From contig CAYPJU010000009.1 of assembly GCA_964411125.1 (NCBI GenBank), positions 51,999 to 115,998 of the forward strand: a stretch of 64,000 nucleotides of DNA. Reading direction: 5' to 3'. Shown here piece after piece: positions 1-9,025 of this stretch (the first letter of the stretch is position 1; every line of letters starts with the position of its first letter). Below the pieces are notes generated by a model. That model made no database searches, was not told the DNA's origin, and saw only the letters and a list, made by a program, of their open reading frames with translations. This DNA comes from JBFIHF01 sp964411125 (lineage in GTDB: Bacteria; Myxococcota_A; Bradymonadia; Bradymonadales; Bradymonadaceae). A program made the position numbers and the translations under genes.

Positions 1-399
1 GATCTCGACCTCGTCTTCTTCGGCGCCTTCGTTCTCGTCGAGGACGTCGAACGAGCCGACGAAGAACGGGTCTTCCTGGTTCAGATCACGCAACCGAATG
101 CGCGACTGCCCCTGAATGATCACGCTGTAGTTGTCGCTCGCGATCTTCACGACCTTCAGAATCCGCGCGACCGTCCCGACCGTGTACAGATCGTCCAAGT
201 CTGGATCGTCCGTCTCCGGATTCTTCTGTGTCAGGATCGCGATCGGCTTTTCGCTCTGAACAGCGTCTTCGATCAATTTCACCGACTTGGGTCGACCCAC
301 GGCGAGTGGGATCACCACCTGCGGGAAGAGGACGGTGTTGCGAAGTGGCAGGATCGAGAAATCCTGAACCGTCGAGGATGTTTCGGGTACGTCAGTCAT
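1..399 (-). CDS. lon: Lon protease, N-terminal part (cut by window edge)
   Basis: The 133 visible codons encode the start of the Lon N-terminal substrate-recognition domain. The diagnostic stretch ILPLRNTVLFPQVVIPLAVG sits near residues 16-35 and is followed by the beta-rich part with GTVARILKV and QGQSRIRL. Lon is an ATP-dependent cytosolic protease for misfolded and regulatory proteins; its AAA+ and Ser-Lys protease domains lie beyond the window. The ATG at 397-399 is the first in frame. The 232 bases upstream carry no other gene and should hold the promoter, but I saw no convincing heat-shock promoter there. The identification is firm; activity cannot be judged from this fragment. Confidence 0.93.
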   Translation of the reverse strand, partial: MTDVPETSSTVQDFSILPLRNTVLFPQVVIPLAVGRPKSVKLIEDAVQSEKPIAILTQKNPETDDPDLDDLYTVGTVARILKVVKIASDNYSVIIQGQSRIRLRDLNQEDPFFVGSFDVLDENEGAEEDEVEI

Positions 400-631
400 T
401 ACGATTTCCGTCAACCGGGAGGAGGTCGAGGGGCGGGAGATACAAAGGCAAGCAATTCTTCCGCCTCTTGTAGTACGGACGTCGGCGCATTTGCAACGCA
501 ATTGTCCGCGTTGGCCCGATAACGTCGACGCAAAAGCTGCAAAGTCCCGTGTCCTTTCCAGAGGACGCGCCGCGTTACCGGGGCTCGAGGGGGAAAACCA
601 ACCCCCGTTGAAATTCTATTTCGCTCCGTCG

Positions 632-3463
632 TCACTCGCTCGGATAGAGCACCTCGAAGGGAACCGTCTCGGGCAGCGTGTCGACGGTGAAGCCCAACTC
701 TTTGGCGACCAGCTCCTCGGCCGACGGGCGATCGAAGGCGCCGCCCGACAGTTCCACGATCGCTTCGATGACGGCGTCGGTCGACATGTCCCCGAAGAGC
801 CGGAAACCGCCATCCTCCCCGACGAACCTCCCGTTCTGGATCGTGAAGCCCACCTCCGAATCGGCTCCCCCCACCGCGAGGGGAATCTGCAGGGTCTTCG
901 GGGCCGTCGCGAACCGCATGCTGGTGGCCTCGCGTTCGAGCCTCAGGAGAGAGCCGACGGCCACCACGGGGTCCTCGTCTGCGGTCGTGCCTGCGACGAT
1001 CGTGTCGTCGTCGACGATTCCCACGAGGAATCCCGGCAGCACTGCTTCGATCTGGCCGGCGAGTGCTATGTCGGGCGCAATCAGTTGACCGTCGACACCG
1101 TGGTCGCGCGAGGCAGCGACCGCCACGTCGAACTCGAACTCGAACGGAGACTCACCGCGGGTCGCCGCGACCCTGACCCGGTACACCCCGGTGGAGGTGT
1201 AGTTGTGTTCCACGCTGCGTTCCGCCGATGACGTGCCGTCTCCGAGGTCGATCGCGACTTCGGTGAGTTCGTCGTCGAGGACGTCGACGCGGACGACTTC
1301 GCCGAGCTCCACGAGAACGCCGGAGACTTCGACGGGAGCGCCACTCCCTTCGATCACCTCGGCCGCGAGGCGGTTCGTCCGCTTGAAGTAGAAGGCGTGG
1401 TGCGCGCGGTGCAAGTACCGGTAGGGATAGCCGGTCCAATTGACGTCGGTCCCATCCTCGGTGGCCGGCCCGATCGCCCGCGCTTTGGGGGTGTAGCGGA
1501 AGTCCTCCGACCGGCTCCGCGTGATCTTCGAGACCTCGACCGTGACGAGCTCGGCCTCCCGCAGGAGCCCTTCGGGCGTCGAGTCGCCCACGTCGAGCCC
1601 GAGCTGCCGTTTGCGATAGACCACCACCGCGTCGTGGACCAGGGCCGCGTGGCGGGCGCGCAGCAAGTTCACCTCCGTCCCGTCGGCGATCTCGGAGATC
1701 CACGGGCGCGCATCTTCCGACGCCGCCTCTTCGATCCCGCGCAGCGTGCTCACGATCGGTTCGTAGGCGGCCGCGATCGATTCGAGCCGCGGGCGGAGCT
1801 CGTCGTCCCACCGTTCGATCTCTGCGGCATCCCATCGCGCGATTGTCGCCGGGCGCGGCGCCAGGGGATGAAAGTCGATCCCGATCTGCAGCGCGAGTTC
1901 GGTCTCGTCGTCGCTGCCGGCCAACCACCTGATCACGTCGGGGTCGAACCAGTGCTCTTGCTGCAGCTCGACGATCGATTCGACGGCCGCCGCAACCTCA
2001 TCGGCGTCGTCGCCCGCCACCGAGGCGATGTCCGCGACGCAGTCGTTCCACCGGTAGTCCAGGTCCACCGCCATCCGGAAGCTGCAGTACTCGTTCTGCC
2101 AGTAGCCCCACTCGTGTCCGGACCCGAACACACGGTGCCCGTCGAGCTTGTCGGCCAGAAACGGAGCGATCGCTTGAAGGTCGCGGTCGCGCGCCTCGAT
2201 CGTGATGGGGAGGTACTGCGGGATCGCGATGTCGAAGGTCAGCCACCACGCGGACTCGGGGTAGTGCCAGATCCGACGTACCTCCGACTGCTCGGCGATG
2301 AAGTCGAACTGCGCGTGGAAATTCTCGTTGCCGTAGACCGGCGCCGGGCGGACGAGATCGTAGAACATGAGGGTGTGGACTTTCACCCCGAGGTTCTCGG
2401 GCGCGAATTGCGGCAGGTCGTAGTAGCGGACCTCGTAGTTCTCCGTCGGCTCTCCCGCGGTGCCGTGGTTCGTCGTCATCAAGATCGTGCGGGGGTATTT
2501 CATCGCCATGTAGTCGGCGATGAAGGTGAGTTGGTCCACGATCAGCTCGTCGGGAAGCTCGGTGAACTCCGACGGGTTGAAGGTGAAATGAAACTGCTCG
2601 GGGTAGTCGTCGGGGTCGCTCCCCATCCGCGCGTCGATCGCCCTGGCGATCTGATCGCGCCACGGGAGCGGACTGTCCGGATCGACGACGCCTCGGTAGT
2701 CCTGCTGCTGGTTGTGCAGGTCAAAACCGACGCTCCGGGGCAGTCCACGCCGGTGACCGTAGTCCGCCAGGTGCGGAAAGAAGTCGCTGCCGACGAGCCC
2801 CACGCTCGCGTAGTTCTTGATCTGCCAGTCGATGTAGTTGCGCACCTCCTCGGAATAGCTCGCGACACCGAGGCGAAGCGGGTCTCCGAGCTCCAAGGGG
2901 TGGGTCAGGTGCAGCGTGACGGACCGAAACCGGAACGCCGGTTCGACGTCGATCGCGATCGGCTCCTCGGGCCACCCCGCCGTGGTCGGGACGAACTCTT
3001 CCTCTGGATGGAAGAATCGGACGCCCAGCTCGTGGAGAAATGCGTAGGCTGCGTACTGGCGGCCGAGCGACCCACCTCCGTCGAGGGTGACGCGCCGTCC
3101 CCCTCCGCATCGCTCTTCCTCTACTCGCCAGCCCTGGTCGGACTGGAAGTCGCCTCGGTCGCCGAGGCCGTCGCCGACGAACTCGATGACCGTCCCTCCG
3201 TCGCTGCATGCGGCGCGGCGCGTCGACCGTTCGAGCGGTAGGTCGGTTCCCATGCGCGCCAGATAGGCCTGCACGTCCGCGGCGGCGATCGCGACCCCCT
3301 CGGGAGCGTTCGGGGAGACGCGGATCGCATCGATCGGCACGGTCGCCTGCGGCCCCGGCTCGACGCCGGGTAGCTCCTTTTCCTCGGGTACGTCGCACGC
3401 GGCGAGGGTGACGCACGCGACGGCCATGAAAACTGCGGGAGCGTTGTGCGAAAACTGCTTCAT
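632..3463 (-). CDS. Large lipoprotein, DUF4838/glycoside-hydrolase-like with PKD-like module
   Basis: A 943-aa protein starting MKQFSHNAPA with a lipobox ending LAAC (Cys23), so it is exported and lipid-anchored. The N-terminal part (about 40-170) resembles the accessory domain that precedes catalytic barrels in alpha-glucuronidase-like and DUF4838 proteins. The central part is rich in Trp, Tyr and His (YPESAWWLTFD, SGHEWGYWQNEY), as in carbohydrate-active barrels. A PKD-like beta module follows (VDLGDGTSSAERSVEH...YTSTGVYRVRV). A longer reading frame begins 60 bases upstream, but it would place 20 extra residues before the signal peptide. It is divergent from the MFS gene with only 43 bases between. 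A role in glycan binding or hydrolysis is inferred; substrate unknown. Confidence 0.6.
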   Translation of the reverse strand: MKQFSHNAPAVFMAVACVTLAACDVPEEKELPGVEPGPQATVPIDAIRVSPNAPEGVAIAAADVQAYLARMGTDLPLERSTRRAACSDGGTVIEFVGDGLGDRGDFQSDQGWRVEEERCGGGRRVTLDGGGSLGRQYAAYAFLHELGVRFFHPEEEFVPTTAGWPEEPIAIDVEPAFRFRSVTLHLTHPLELGDPLRLGVASYSEEVRNYIDWQIKNYASVGLVGSDFFPHLADYGHRRGLPRSVGFDLHNQQQDYRGVVDPDSPLPWRDQIARAIDARMGSDPDDYPEQFHFTFNPSEFTELPDELIVDQLTFIADYMAMKYPRTILMTTNHGTAGEPTENYEVRYYDLPQFAPENLGVKVHTLMFYDLVRPAPVYGNENFHAQFDFIAEQSEVRRIWHYPESAWWLTFDIAIPQYLPITIEARDRDLQAIAPFLADKLDGHRVFGSGHEWGYWQNEYCSFRMAVDLDYRWNDCVADIASVAGDDADEVAAAVESIVELQQEHWFDPDVIRWLAGSDDETELALQIGIDFHPLAPRPATIARWDAAEIERWDDELRPRLESIAAAYEPIVSTLRGIEEAASEDARPWISEIADGTEVNLLRARHAALVHDAVVVYRKRQLGLDVGDSTPEGLLREAELVTVEVSKITRSRSEDFRYTPKARAIGPATEDGTDVNWTGYPYRYLHRAHHAFYFKRTNRLAAEVIEGSGAPVEVSGVLVELGEVVRVDVLDDELTEVAIDLGDGTSSAERSVEHNYTSTGVYRVRVAATRGESPFEFEFDVAVAASRDHGVDGQLIAPDIALAGQIEAVLPGFLVGIVDDDTIVAGTTADEDPVVAVGSLLRLEREATSMRFATAPKTLQIPLAVGGADSEVGFTIQNGRFVGEDGGFRLFGDMSTDAVIEAIVELSGGAFDRPSAEELVAKELGFTVDTLPETVPFEVLYPSE

Positions 3464-3506
3464 CGGAACTTCTCGTCTGCTCGACCCACGTGATATCCCG
3501 GCCAGC

Positions 3507-4676
3507 ATGCCGGAAAGAGCCACTGGATTGAAGCGGAGACACTGGGCGATTGCGCTATCCGCGACCTATGCGTTCAGCCTCGCGTCCGCGTTCATGTCGA
3601 CCTATCTACCGCGATGGTTGGTGAGCGTCGGGTGGACCTCGGCCGCCGTCGGTACGCTGCTCGGCATCGCGACGCTTCTCCGGAGCGCGGTGATGCCCGG
3701 CTGGGCGCGGATCGCCGAGATGCTCGGTCGCGTCGGCCCCGTCGTGCGATGGTTGAGCCTGATCGGCACCGCGGCGCTCTGGTTCCTGCCGTTCGTCACC
3801 ACGACCGCTCCGGTCTACACCGTCTTGATCGTCTCCAACATCACTTGGAGCGCGTATCTACCGCTCGTCGACGCTCTCACGATCCGGGAGCTCGGGAACG
3901 ACGCGTTCGGTCGGGTTCGCGCCTGGGGGTCGGCCGCGTTCGGGGTTGCGGCGCTGACCGTCGCCTGGTTCGGTATGGACGCGTCCCACCAGACCGTCGC
4001 CGGCTGGGCGCCGTGGGCGATCGCCTCGCTGGCGACCCTCGCCACGGCCTGCGTCTGGAGCTACCCGCGGTCCGAGGTGGAGATCGCTTCGCCGTCGCTC
4101 GCCGAAGCGATTCGCCTCTTGAAGCGCCCCGCCCTCTACCTTCTCCTGCCACTGTGGGGGCTTCACTGGGCAGCCCAGGCTCCGTTCAACCTCTTCCTCG
4201 TCTTTCTGTGCGAAGATCGCGGCATGGGGGGTTGGGTTCCCGGTGCCGCGGTCGCACTCGGTGTCACGGCGGAGGTCTTCGTCCTCGCGTTCGGCGCTCC
4301 ACTCCTGAAGCGAATCGGCCCCGAGCGGTTCTTCGCCGTCTGCGCGGTCGCCACCTGCATTCGGTGGTTCGCGTCGGCGGCCGTGACCTCGCCGTGGGCG
4401 CTCATCGCGCTTCAAGCGGTGCACGGACTGTCGTTCGGGGGCTTCCTGCTCGCCGCGATGGCGACGCTCGACCGCGAAATTCCGCCCGAGGTTCGGTCGT
4501 CGGGGCAGGCCCTCCTCTACGTGGTCGTCTTCGGGGCGGGAGGTGCGCTCGGCAACGCGTCCGCCGGGTGGGTGGAAGAGGTGTTCGGCGCGATCCGTGC
4601 GTTCGAGGTGGCGGGGGTCGTCGAGCTCGTGGTGGTCGTCGGCGTGCTGGCGATGGTGTCTCGCCGACGTCAGTAG
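3507..4676 (+). CDS. MFS transporter (MFS_1-like / nucleoside-permease-like)
   Basis: A 389-aa integral membrane protein with about twelve hydrophobic segments typical of the major facilitator superfamily. The loop RVRAWGSAAFGVAAL after the fourth or fifth helix resembles the conserved R-x-W-G-S signature of the LacY/NupG-like MFS_1 branch. SAVMPGWARIAEMLGR matches the cytoplasmic loop between helices 2 and 3. I chose the ATG at 3507 (MPERATGLKRRHW) because it places a basic tail directly before helix 1; an upstream in-frame ATG overlaps the divergent lipoprotein gene. The 3' end overlaps the convergent deoxynucleoside kinase by 7 bases. A nucleoside substrate would fit that neighbour but is only an inference. 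Confidence 0.75.
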   Translation: MPERATGLKRRHWAIALSATYAFSLASAFMSTYLPRWLVSVGWTSAAVGTLLGIATLLRSAVMPGWARIAEMLGRVGPVVRWLSLIGTAALWFLPFVTTTAPVYTVLIVSNITWSAYLPLVDALTIRELGNDAFGRVRAWGSAAFGVAALTVAWFGMDASHQTVAGWAPWAIASLATLATACVWSYPRSEVEIASPSLAEAIRLLKRPALYLLLPLWGLHWAAQAPFNLFLVFLCEDRGMGGWVPGAAVALGVTAEVFVLAFGAPLLKRIGPERFFAVCAVATCIRWFASAAVTSPWALIALQAVHGLSFGGFLLAAMATLDREIPPEVRSSGQALLYVVVFGAGGALGNASAGWVEEVFGAIRAFEVAGVVELVVVVGVLAMVSRRRQ

Positions 4677-5350
4677 TCGGTCGGCTCGCGCACGAACGGA
4701 AGCTCGCCCGAGCTCGGCAGGCCGGTGCTCAAGAAATCGCGAATCTCCTCGAGGAACGTGACGCGCTCCTCGCCACGACGGAAGTCGCGGTCCGAGATGT
4801 CGAGCGCCAGCACGTCGAGACCGTACTTGTTGCGCGCCACCTGTTCGAAGGTGTCGTAGTAGGCGTTGAGCCCCCGCAGGAACTCCGACCCGATGCCCCG
4901 CTCCTCCTCGCGACCGCGCGCGGCGATCCGGCGCAGCAGCACGTTCACGTCGGGGGTGTGCAGCAGGATCACCTTGTCGGGCTGGCGGATGTTCTCGTTG
5001 AAGCGCCGGAAGTAGTCGAAATAGAGATCGAGTTCGGCGTCCGTCATGTGACCGAGACCGTGCAAGTACTTGGCGAAGATCTCGGGATCCTCGATGAGCG
5101 TTCGGTCCTGCACGCACCCTTCCGGAATTCGCTCGATGTGTGCGTGATGTTCGAGGCGCTTGAGGAGGAACTCCATCTGGAGGGTGAAGCTCCAACGCTT
5201 CATGTCCGCGTAGTACTTCTTGAGGAAACGGTTCTCGACGACCGGTTCGTGGAACACCTCGAAGCCGAAGTGCCGGGCGATGATCTTCGAAGCCGTGCTC
5301 TTCCCTGCTCCGATGTTGCCGGCCAGCGCCACGAATAGCTTGGTGCTCAT
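4670..5350 (-). CDS. Deoxynucleoside kinase (dNK family)
   Basis: A 226-aa cytosolic kinase of the deoxyadenosine/deoxycytidine/deoxyguanosine kinase family. It has the P-loop GNIGAGKS at residues 11-18, the substrate-binding EPVVENRFLKKYY, the conserved QDRTLIEDPEIFAKYL (position of the family's E/D-R-S motif) and an arginine-rich lid RRIAARGREEE. It should phosphorylate deoxynucleosides with ATP for nucleotide salvage. The ATG at 5350 follows a GAGGAG ribosome site at good spacing; longer upstream extensions look non-coding. The gene converges on the MFS transporter and is divergent from the giant hydrolase-like lipoprotein. The preferred base cannot be read from sequence alone. Confidence 0.88.
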   Translation of the reverse strand: MSTKLFVALAGNIGAGKSTASKIIARHFGFEVFHEPVVENRFLKKYYADMKRWSFTLQMEFLLKRLEHHAHIERIPEGCVQDRTLIEDPEIFAKYLHGLGHMTDAELDLYFDYFRRFNENIRQPDKVILLHTPDVNVLLRRIAARGREEERGIGSEFLRGLNAYYDTFEQVARNKYGLDVLALDISDRDFRRGEERVTFLEEIRDFLSTGLPSSGELPFVREPTDY

Positions 5351-5532
5351 CGATCTCCTCTCTGTTCGAACGAGGATTCGTATACCCCATGGCGGTGCCG
5401 ACGGCCACCGACGAGCGACGCGCGCGGCCTTGCCGGGATGGGACGCCGACCCGCCCCGTCGCGTGCGAAGCGCCGCCCTTGACACCACCAGGATGTCTAA
5501 CGACTGTGAGGCGGGATTTAGCAGGTCAAAAC

Positions 5533-8500
5533 GTGCAAAGAACAAGACTGTTGTCGTGCCTCACGCTGCTCGCATTTGTCGGCTGCGCCGAGTCGAACGT
5601 CGAACCCGAGGGGCTCGCCAAATCGCGCCCGCTCGGCGGGGTCCAACTGCGGTTCGACCTCGATGATCGACCCTTTCCGGACATCCCGTTCCCGAACGAT
5701 CTCGCGACGGTCGTCGACCCTGACAGCCCGACGGGCCGCCGGGTCAACGTCTCGCTCGACGGGTCGTCGGTTGCCGAAGACGAGGTGCGCCGCAAGATCA
5801 ACCAGATGACGGGCTTCGGCCTCGTGTCGCCCATGTGGTTGTCGTTCGACGGTCCGCTCGATCTCCACAACCTTCTGGAGCGTCACGCCGAGCCCGTCCC
5901 CGACTTCAGCGACGACGCCGTGTACCTCGTCAACGTCGACCCCGACAGCGACGCCTTCGGTGAGCTCGTACTCCTCGACATCGGCCGCGGAAACTATCCG
6001 ATCTTGCACGAGCGCCCGGGCGCTTTCTTCGCCAACGACCCGAGATCGCAGGGGACCAACCTCCTCTACGAGAGTTACCTGGAGGTCGACCTCGACGGCG
6101 ACGGCGAGCTCGACCCGATCGAAGACACGGACGACGACGGCGTGTGGGACGTCCCCAACGTGCTGGACCTGAGCCGCGATCCGTACGCGCCAGGCAACAC
6201 GCTCACGTTCTACGAGCGCGAGACGAACTCGCTCATCATGCGCTCCGTGTTACCGCTCGACCCCGACACCACCTACGCGGTCGTCCTCACCTCCGCGCTG
6301 CGCGGAGAGGACGGCCTCGCGGTCGACAGCCCGTTCGAATGGGTGAACCACACCCGACAGACCGAAGCGCTCGAACCGCTGCGCAGAATCCTGCCGCGGG
6401 TCCTCCCCGACCGTTTCGACGAGAAACTCGCCGACATTCGGTTCGCCTGGACTTTCACGACCCAGGACCCGACCCGAGAGCTCCAGGCAATCCGCGCGGG
6501 ACTCTACGGCGAGGGCCCGCTCAGTTGGCTGCAGGACCAGTATCCCCCCGAACTCGAGATGGTGCACAACGGATACGAGCCGGGCGCACCCAACCCGATG
6601 ACGTTCGATCTCCAACCGGTCCTGGACCTCGTCGTCCCGCTCCTGGTGCAGTCGTTCGGCGTCGACTCGGCCGCCGCGGGAGCGCTCGAGGACTCCTTCG
6701 AAAACGTCGACTACGTCGTCTCGGGGAGCTACGTCTCCCCCTACTTCATGGCCGACGACGACGGCGACGCCGACACGGACCCGGTGCAGCTCGCCGGTCC
6801 GGACGGCAACCCGGCGGACGACGACGAGAGCTTCGAGATCGATCTCGCCACACGGTCAGCCAAAGTCGGCGAGGACGAGGTGACGTTCATGTGCACCGTC
6901 CCCACGACGATCCCGGGGGTGCGGGAGCCGCCGTTCAATACCGTCATCTATTCGCACGCGATCTCCTCGACCCGCCTCGAAGTGGTCCTCCTGTTCGGCG
7001 GATCGATGGCGAAGTTCGGCATTGCGATGTGCGCCATCGATGCCGTCGGACACGGAGTAGCCGTTCCGGCCGAATTCCAGGGCTTGATCGGCGGGCTCGC
7101 CGAACGCCTGAACGTTCCGGGGTTTGCGGGGATCGTCGAGCACCATCGCGCTCGCGACCTCAACAACGACGGCATCCCGGAGTCCGGCGGAAAGTACTTC
7201 ACCGCCGACATTCTCCACTCGCGCGACAACATGCGGCAGACCGCGATCGATCAGATGCAGTTGATCCGCATCCTGCGCTCCTGGGATGGCGAGAAGCGGT
7301 TCCCTCCCGAGATCGACGAGGATAGTCCCTACGTGAAGGCACGGGGGGGGCTCGTCTCCCCCTGGGACCAGGACGGCGACGGCGAATCGGAGATCGCCGG
7401 CGACTTCAATGCCGACGGCATCGTCGACTTCGGGGGCGACGTCGTCTTCGGAGCGTTCGGTACCTCGCTCGGCGGCATTCAGTCCGCGATCCTCGCCGGC
7501 ATCGAGCCCACGGTTCGAAACGTCGCGTCCAACGCAGGGGGCGGTATTCTGGGCGAGATCGCGATCCGGACCACCATCGGGAACGTCAGAAACGGAGTCC
7601 ACCTGAGAATGTTCGGCCCTCTCTTCGTCGGAAGTCCGATCAACGAAGGGGGCGAGTGGCGAGGAAAGGTCGGGGTCTCGATGATTCTGGCCAGCGCAGA
7701 TTCGTCGGTGACGGTCCCCTTCACGATCCTCGACGGGATCGAAAACGGAGACAGGATCGTCCTGCGCAACCCGAACCGCGAGGCCCGGGCCGCCGTCCCC
7801 GAAGAGGACAAGCGTTCCGTCGTTCACGTCCGCAACGGCCGCTTCCGCGTGGGGATCTCGGCCGACTCTCTATCCGCCAACTCGAAACGAGCGCGCCTGG
7901 GGTTCCTGCATCCGCGGCTCGACATGGTCAAGCACCTGATGAACTGCCCGACCCGCTCGCGGTGCGGCGACGAGGATTGCGGCGGCGGGAGCACCTGCAG
8001 CCTCGACGGCCAGAGTTGTCGGCCGATCACGGCCTGTATCTGGGAGTTCGACGGCACCGTCCCGGCCGACCGCGTCTACAAGTCCGATTTCTACCCCGAC
8101 GGTCTGGACGCCGTCGCGCTCGAGGCGGAGATTCAACGCCGCACGCTCTCCGCCGACAACGAGTTTTCGCCCGTCGACTTCGGGGACCCGCTCAAGCTCG
8201 AGGTCTACTCCAGCGACGGGCAGCTCAAACAGGTGGTCGATACGTTCCCGCAGAACTTCGTCTTCGAAAACATTTTCTACCCGGCGGGGGCGCCGCTCGC
8301 TGCGCCGGCCCAGGGCTGGGGGATTCCTCGGCAGACTCCGACGTTCCGAAAGTTCCTCGCCGTATCCCAGATGCTGCTCGAGGGCGCAGACCCGGCCGTC
8401 TGGGCGACGCGATACTTCCGCGACCCGATCCAGTTTCCCTACGAAGATCCTCGGTTTCAATCCGGGGAGACGAACCTCCTGATGATCGGGACGATCGGCG

Positions 8501-9021
8501 ACCAGACGGTGCCGATAAGCAGCTCCATCGCCATCGCCCGCGCCGCTGGCATTCTCGACGTCACCTCCTACGATCCCCGCTGGAACATGACCGAGAACCA
8601 GTACCTGGTGAACAATTTCGTCTACGAGGGGGTCAGCTGGTTCGACCGCTACCCCGCGTATCCCGGCACGCTCTTCGATGCCGACGACCTCGACGACGGA
8701 GCGTGGGGGCCTGCAGATTCCGACGGCGGCGGCGAGTACAACGTCGACGCGCGGTTCCCTGTACGCGCCACCATTCCGACCAACGGCGACGGGGTCAGCG
8801 CTCTGCGGCTCGCCTACCTGAAGTCGGACGGCGAGCACACCTTCAACGCACCGAACCCCAACGCTCCATTCGACGCTGCGTCGTTCATGACCAATCAAGT
8901 CGGATGGTACCTCCTGCAGAGCGGACGCGAGGTGAAACAAGACCGCTGCATGGAGGTCCTCGACCTATCCGAGTGCGACTTCTTCGATCCCGCGACAGAC
9001 ACGCCCCCAGCCTTGAAGTGA
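5533..9021 (+). CDS. Giant lipoprotein with lipase-like N-terminal and alpha/beta-hydrolase domains
   Basis: A roughly 1162-aa predicted lipoprotein; the GTG at 5533 gives a short signal peptide with lipobox FVGC (Cys18), and another in-frame GTG lies at 5506. The segment after the lipid anchor (FDLDDRPFPDIPFPNDLAT) looks like the bacterial virulence-factor lipase N-terminal domain. Asp-rich DxDGDG segments, as in thrombospondin type-3 or EF-like calcium sites, occur near residue 186 and before the hydrolase domain. An alpha/beta-hydrolase elbow GTSLGG lies at 643-648 (Ser645), preceded by an oxyanion-like VIYSHAISSTR strand. A Cys-rich stretch (RCGDEDCGGGSTCS) follows. A surface esterase or lipase role is likely; the substrate is unknown. 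Stop is 4 bases before the 5'-nucleotidase start. Confidence 0.7.
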   Translation: MQRTRLLSCLTLLAFVGCAESNVEPEGLAKSRPLGGVQLRFDLDDRPFPDIPFPNDLATVVDPDSPTGRRVNVSLDGSSVAEDEVRRKINQMTGFGLVSPMWLSFDGPLDLHNLLERHAEPVPDFSDDAVYLVNVDPDSDAFGELVLLDIGRGNYPILHERPGAFFANDPRSQGTNLLYESYLEVDLDGDGELDPIEDTDDDGVWDVPNVLDLSRDPYAPGNTLTFYERETNSLIMRSVLPLDPDTTYAVVLTSALRGEDGLAVDSPFEWVNHTRQTEALEPLRRILPRVLPDRFDEKLADIRFAWTFTTQDPTRELQAIRAGLYGEGPLSWLQDQYPPELEMVHNGYEPGAPNPMTFDLQPVLDLVVPLLVQSFGVDSAAAGALEDSFENVDYVVSGSYVSPYFMADDDGDADTDPVQLAGPDGNPADDDESFEIDLATRSAKVGEDEVTFMCTVPTTIPGVREPPFNTVIYSHAISSTRLEVVLLFGGSMAKFGIAMCAIDAVGHGVAVPAEFQGLIGGLAERLNVPGFAGIVEHHRARDLNNDGIPESGGKYFTADILHSRDNMRQTAIDQMQLIRILRSWDGEKRFPPEIDEDSPYVKARGGLVSPWDQDGDGESEIAGDFNADGIVDFGGDVVFGAFGTSLGGIQSAILAGIEPTVRNVASNAGGGILGEIAIRTTIGNVRNGVHLRMFGPLFVGSPINEGGEWRGKVGVSMILASADSSVTVPFTILDGIENGDRIVLRNPNREARAAVPEEDKRSVVHVRNGRFRVGISADSLSANSKRARLGFLHPRLDMVKHLMNCPTRSRCGDEDCGGGSTCSLDGQSCRPITACIWEFDGTVPADRVYKSDFYPDGLDAVALEAEIQRRTLSADNEFSPVDFGDPLKLEVYSSDGQLKQVVDTFPQNFVFENIFYPAGAPLAAPAQGWGIPRQTPTFRKFLAVSQMLLEGADPAVWATRYFRDPIQFPYEDPRFQSGETNLLMIGTIGDQTVPISSSIAIARAAGILDVTSYDPRWNMTENQYLVNNFVYEGVSWFDRYPAYPGTLFDADDLDDGAWGPADSDGGGEYNVDARFPVRATIPTNGDGVSALRLAYLKSDGEHTFNAPNPNAPFDAASFMTNQVGWYLLQSGREVKQDRCMEVLDLSECDFFDPATDTPPALK

Positions 9022-9025
9022 ACCC

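Noticed and set aside
1397..3241. 614-codon plus-strand frame over the DUF4838-like gene
   Set aside because: Arg/Val/Asp-rich shadow composition with no recognisable domain; the minus-strand gene has a signal peptide and lipobox.
5479..5507. Promoter with TTGACA at 5479
   Set aside because: The expected -10 position reads GACTGT, too far from consensus.
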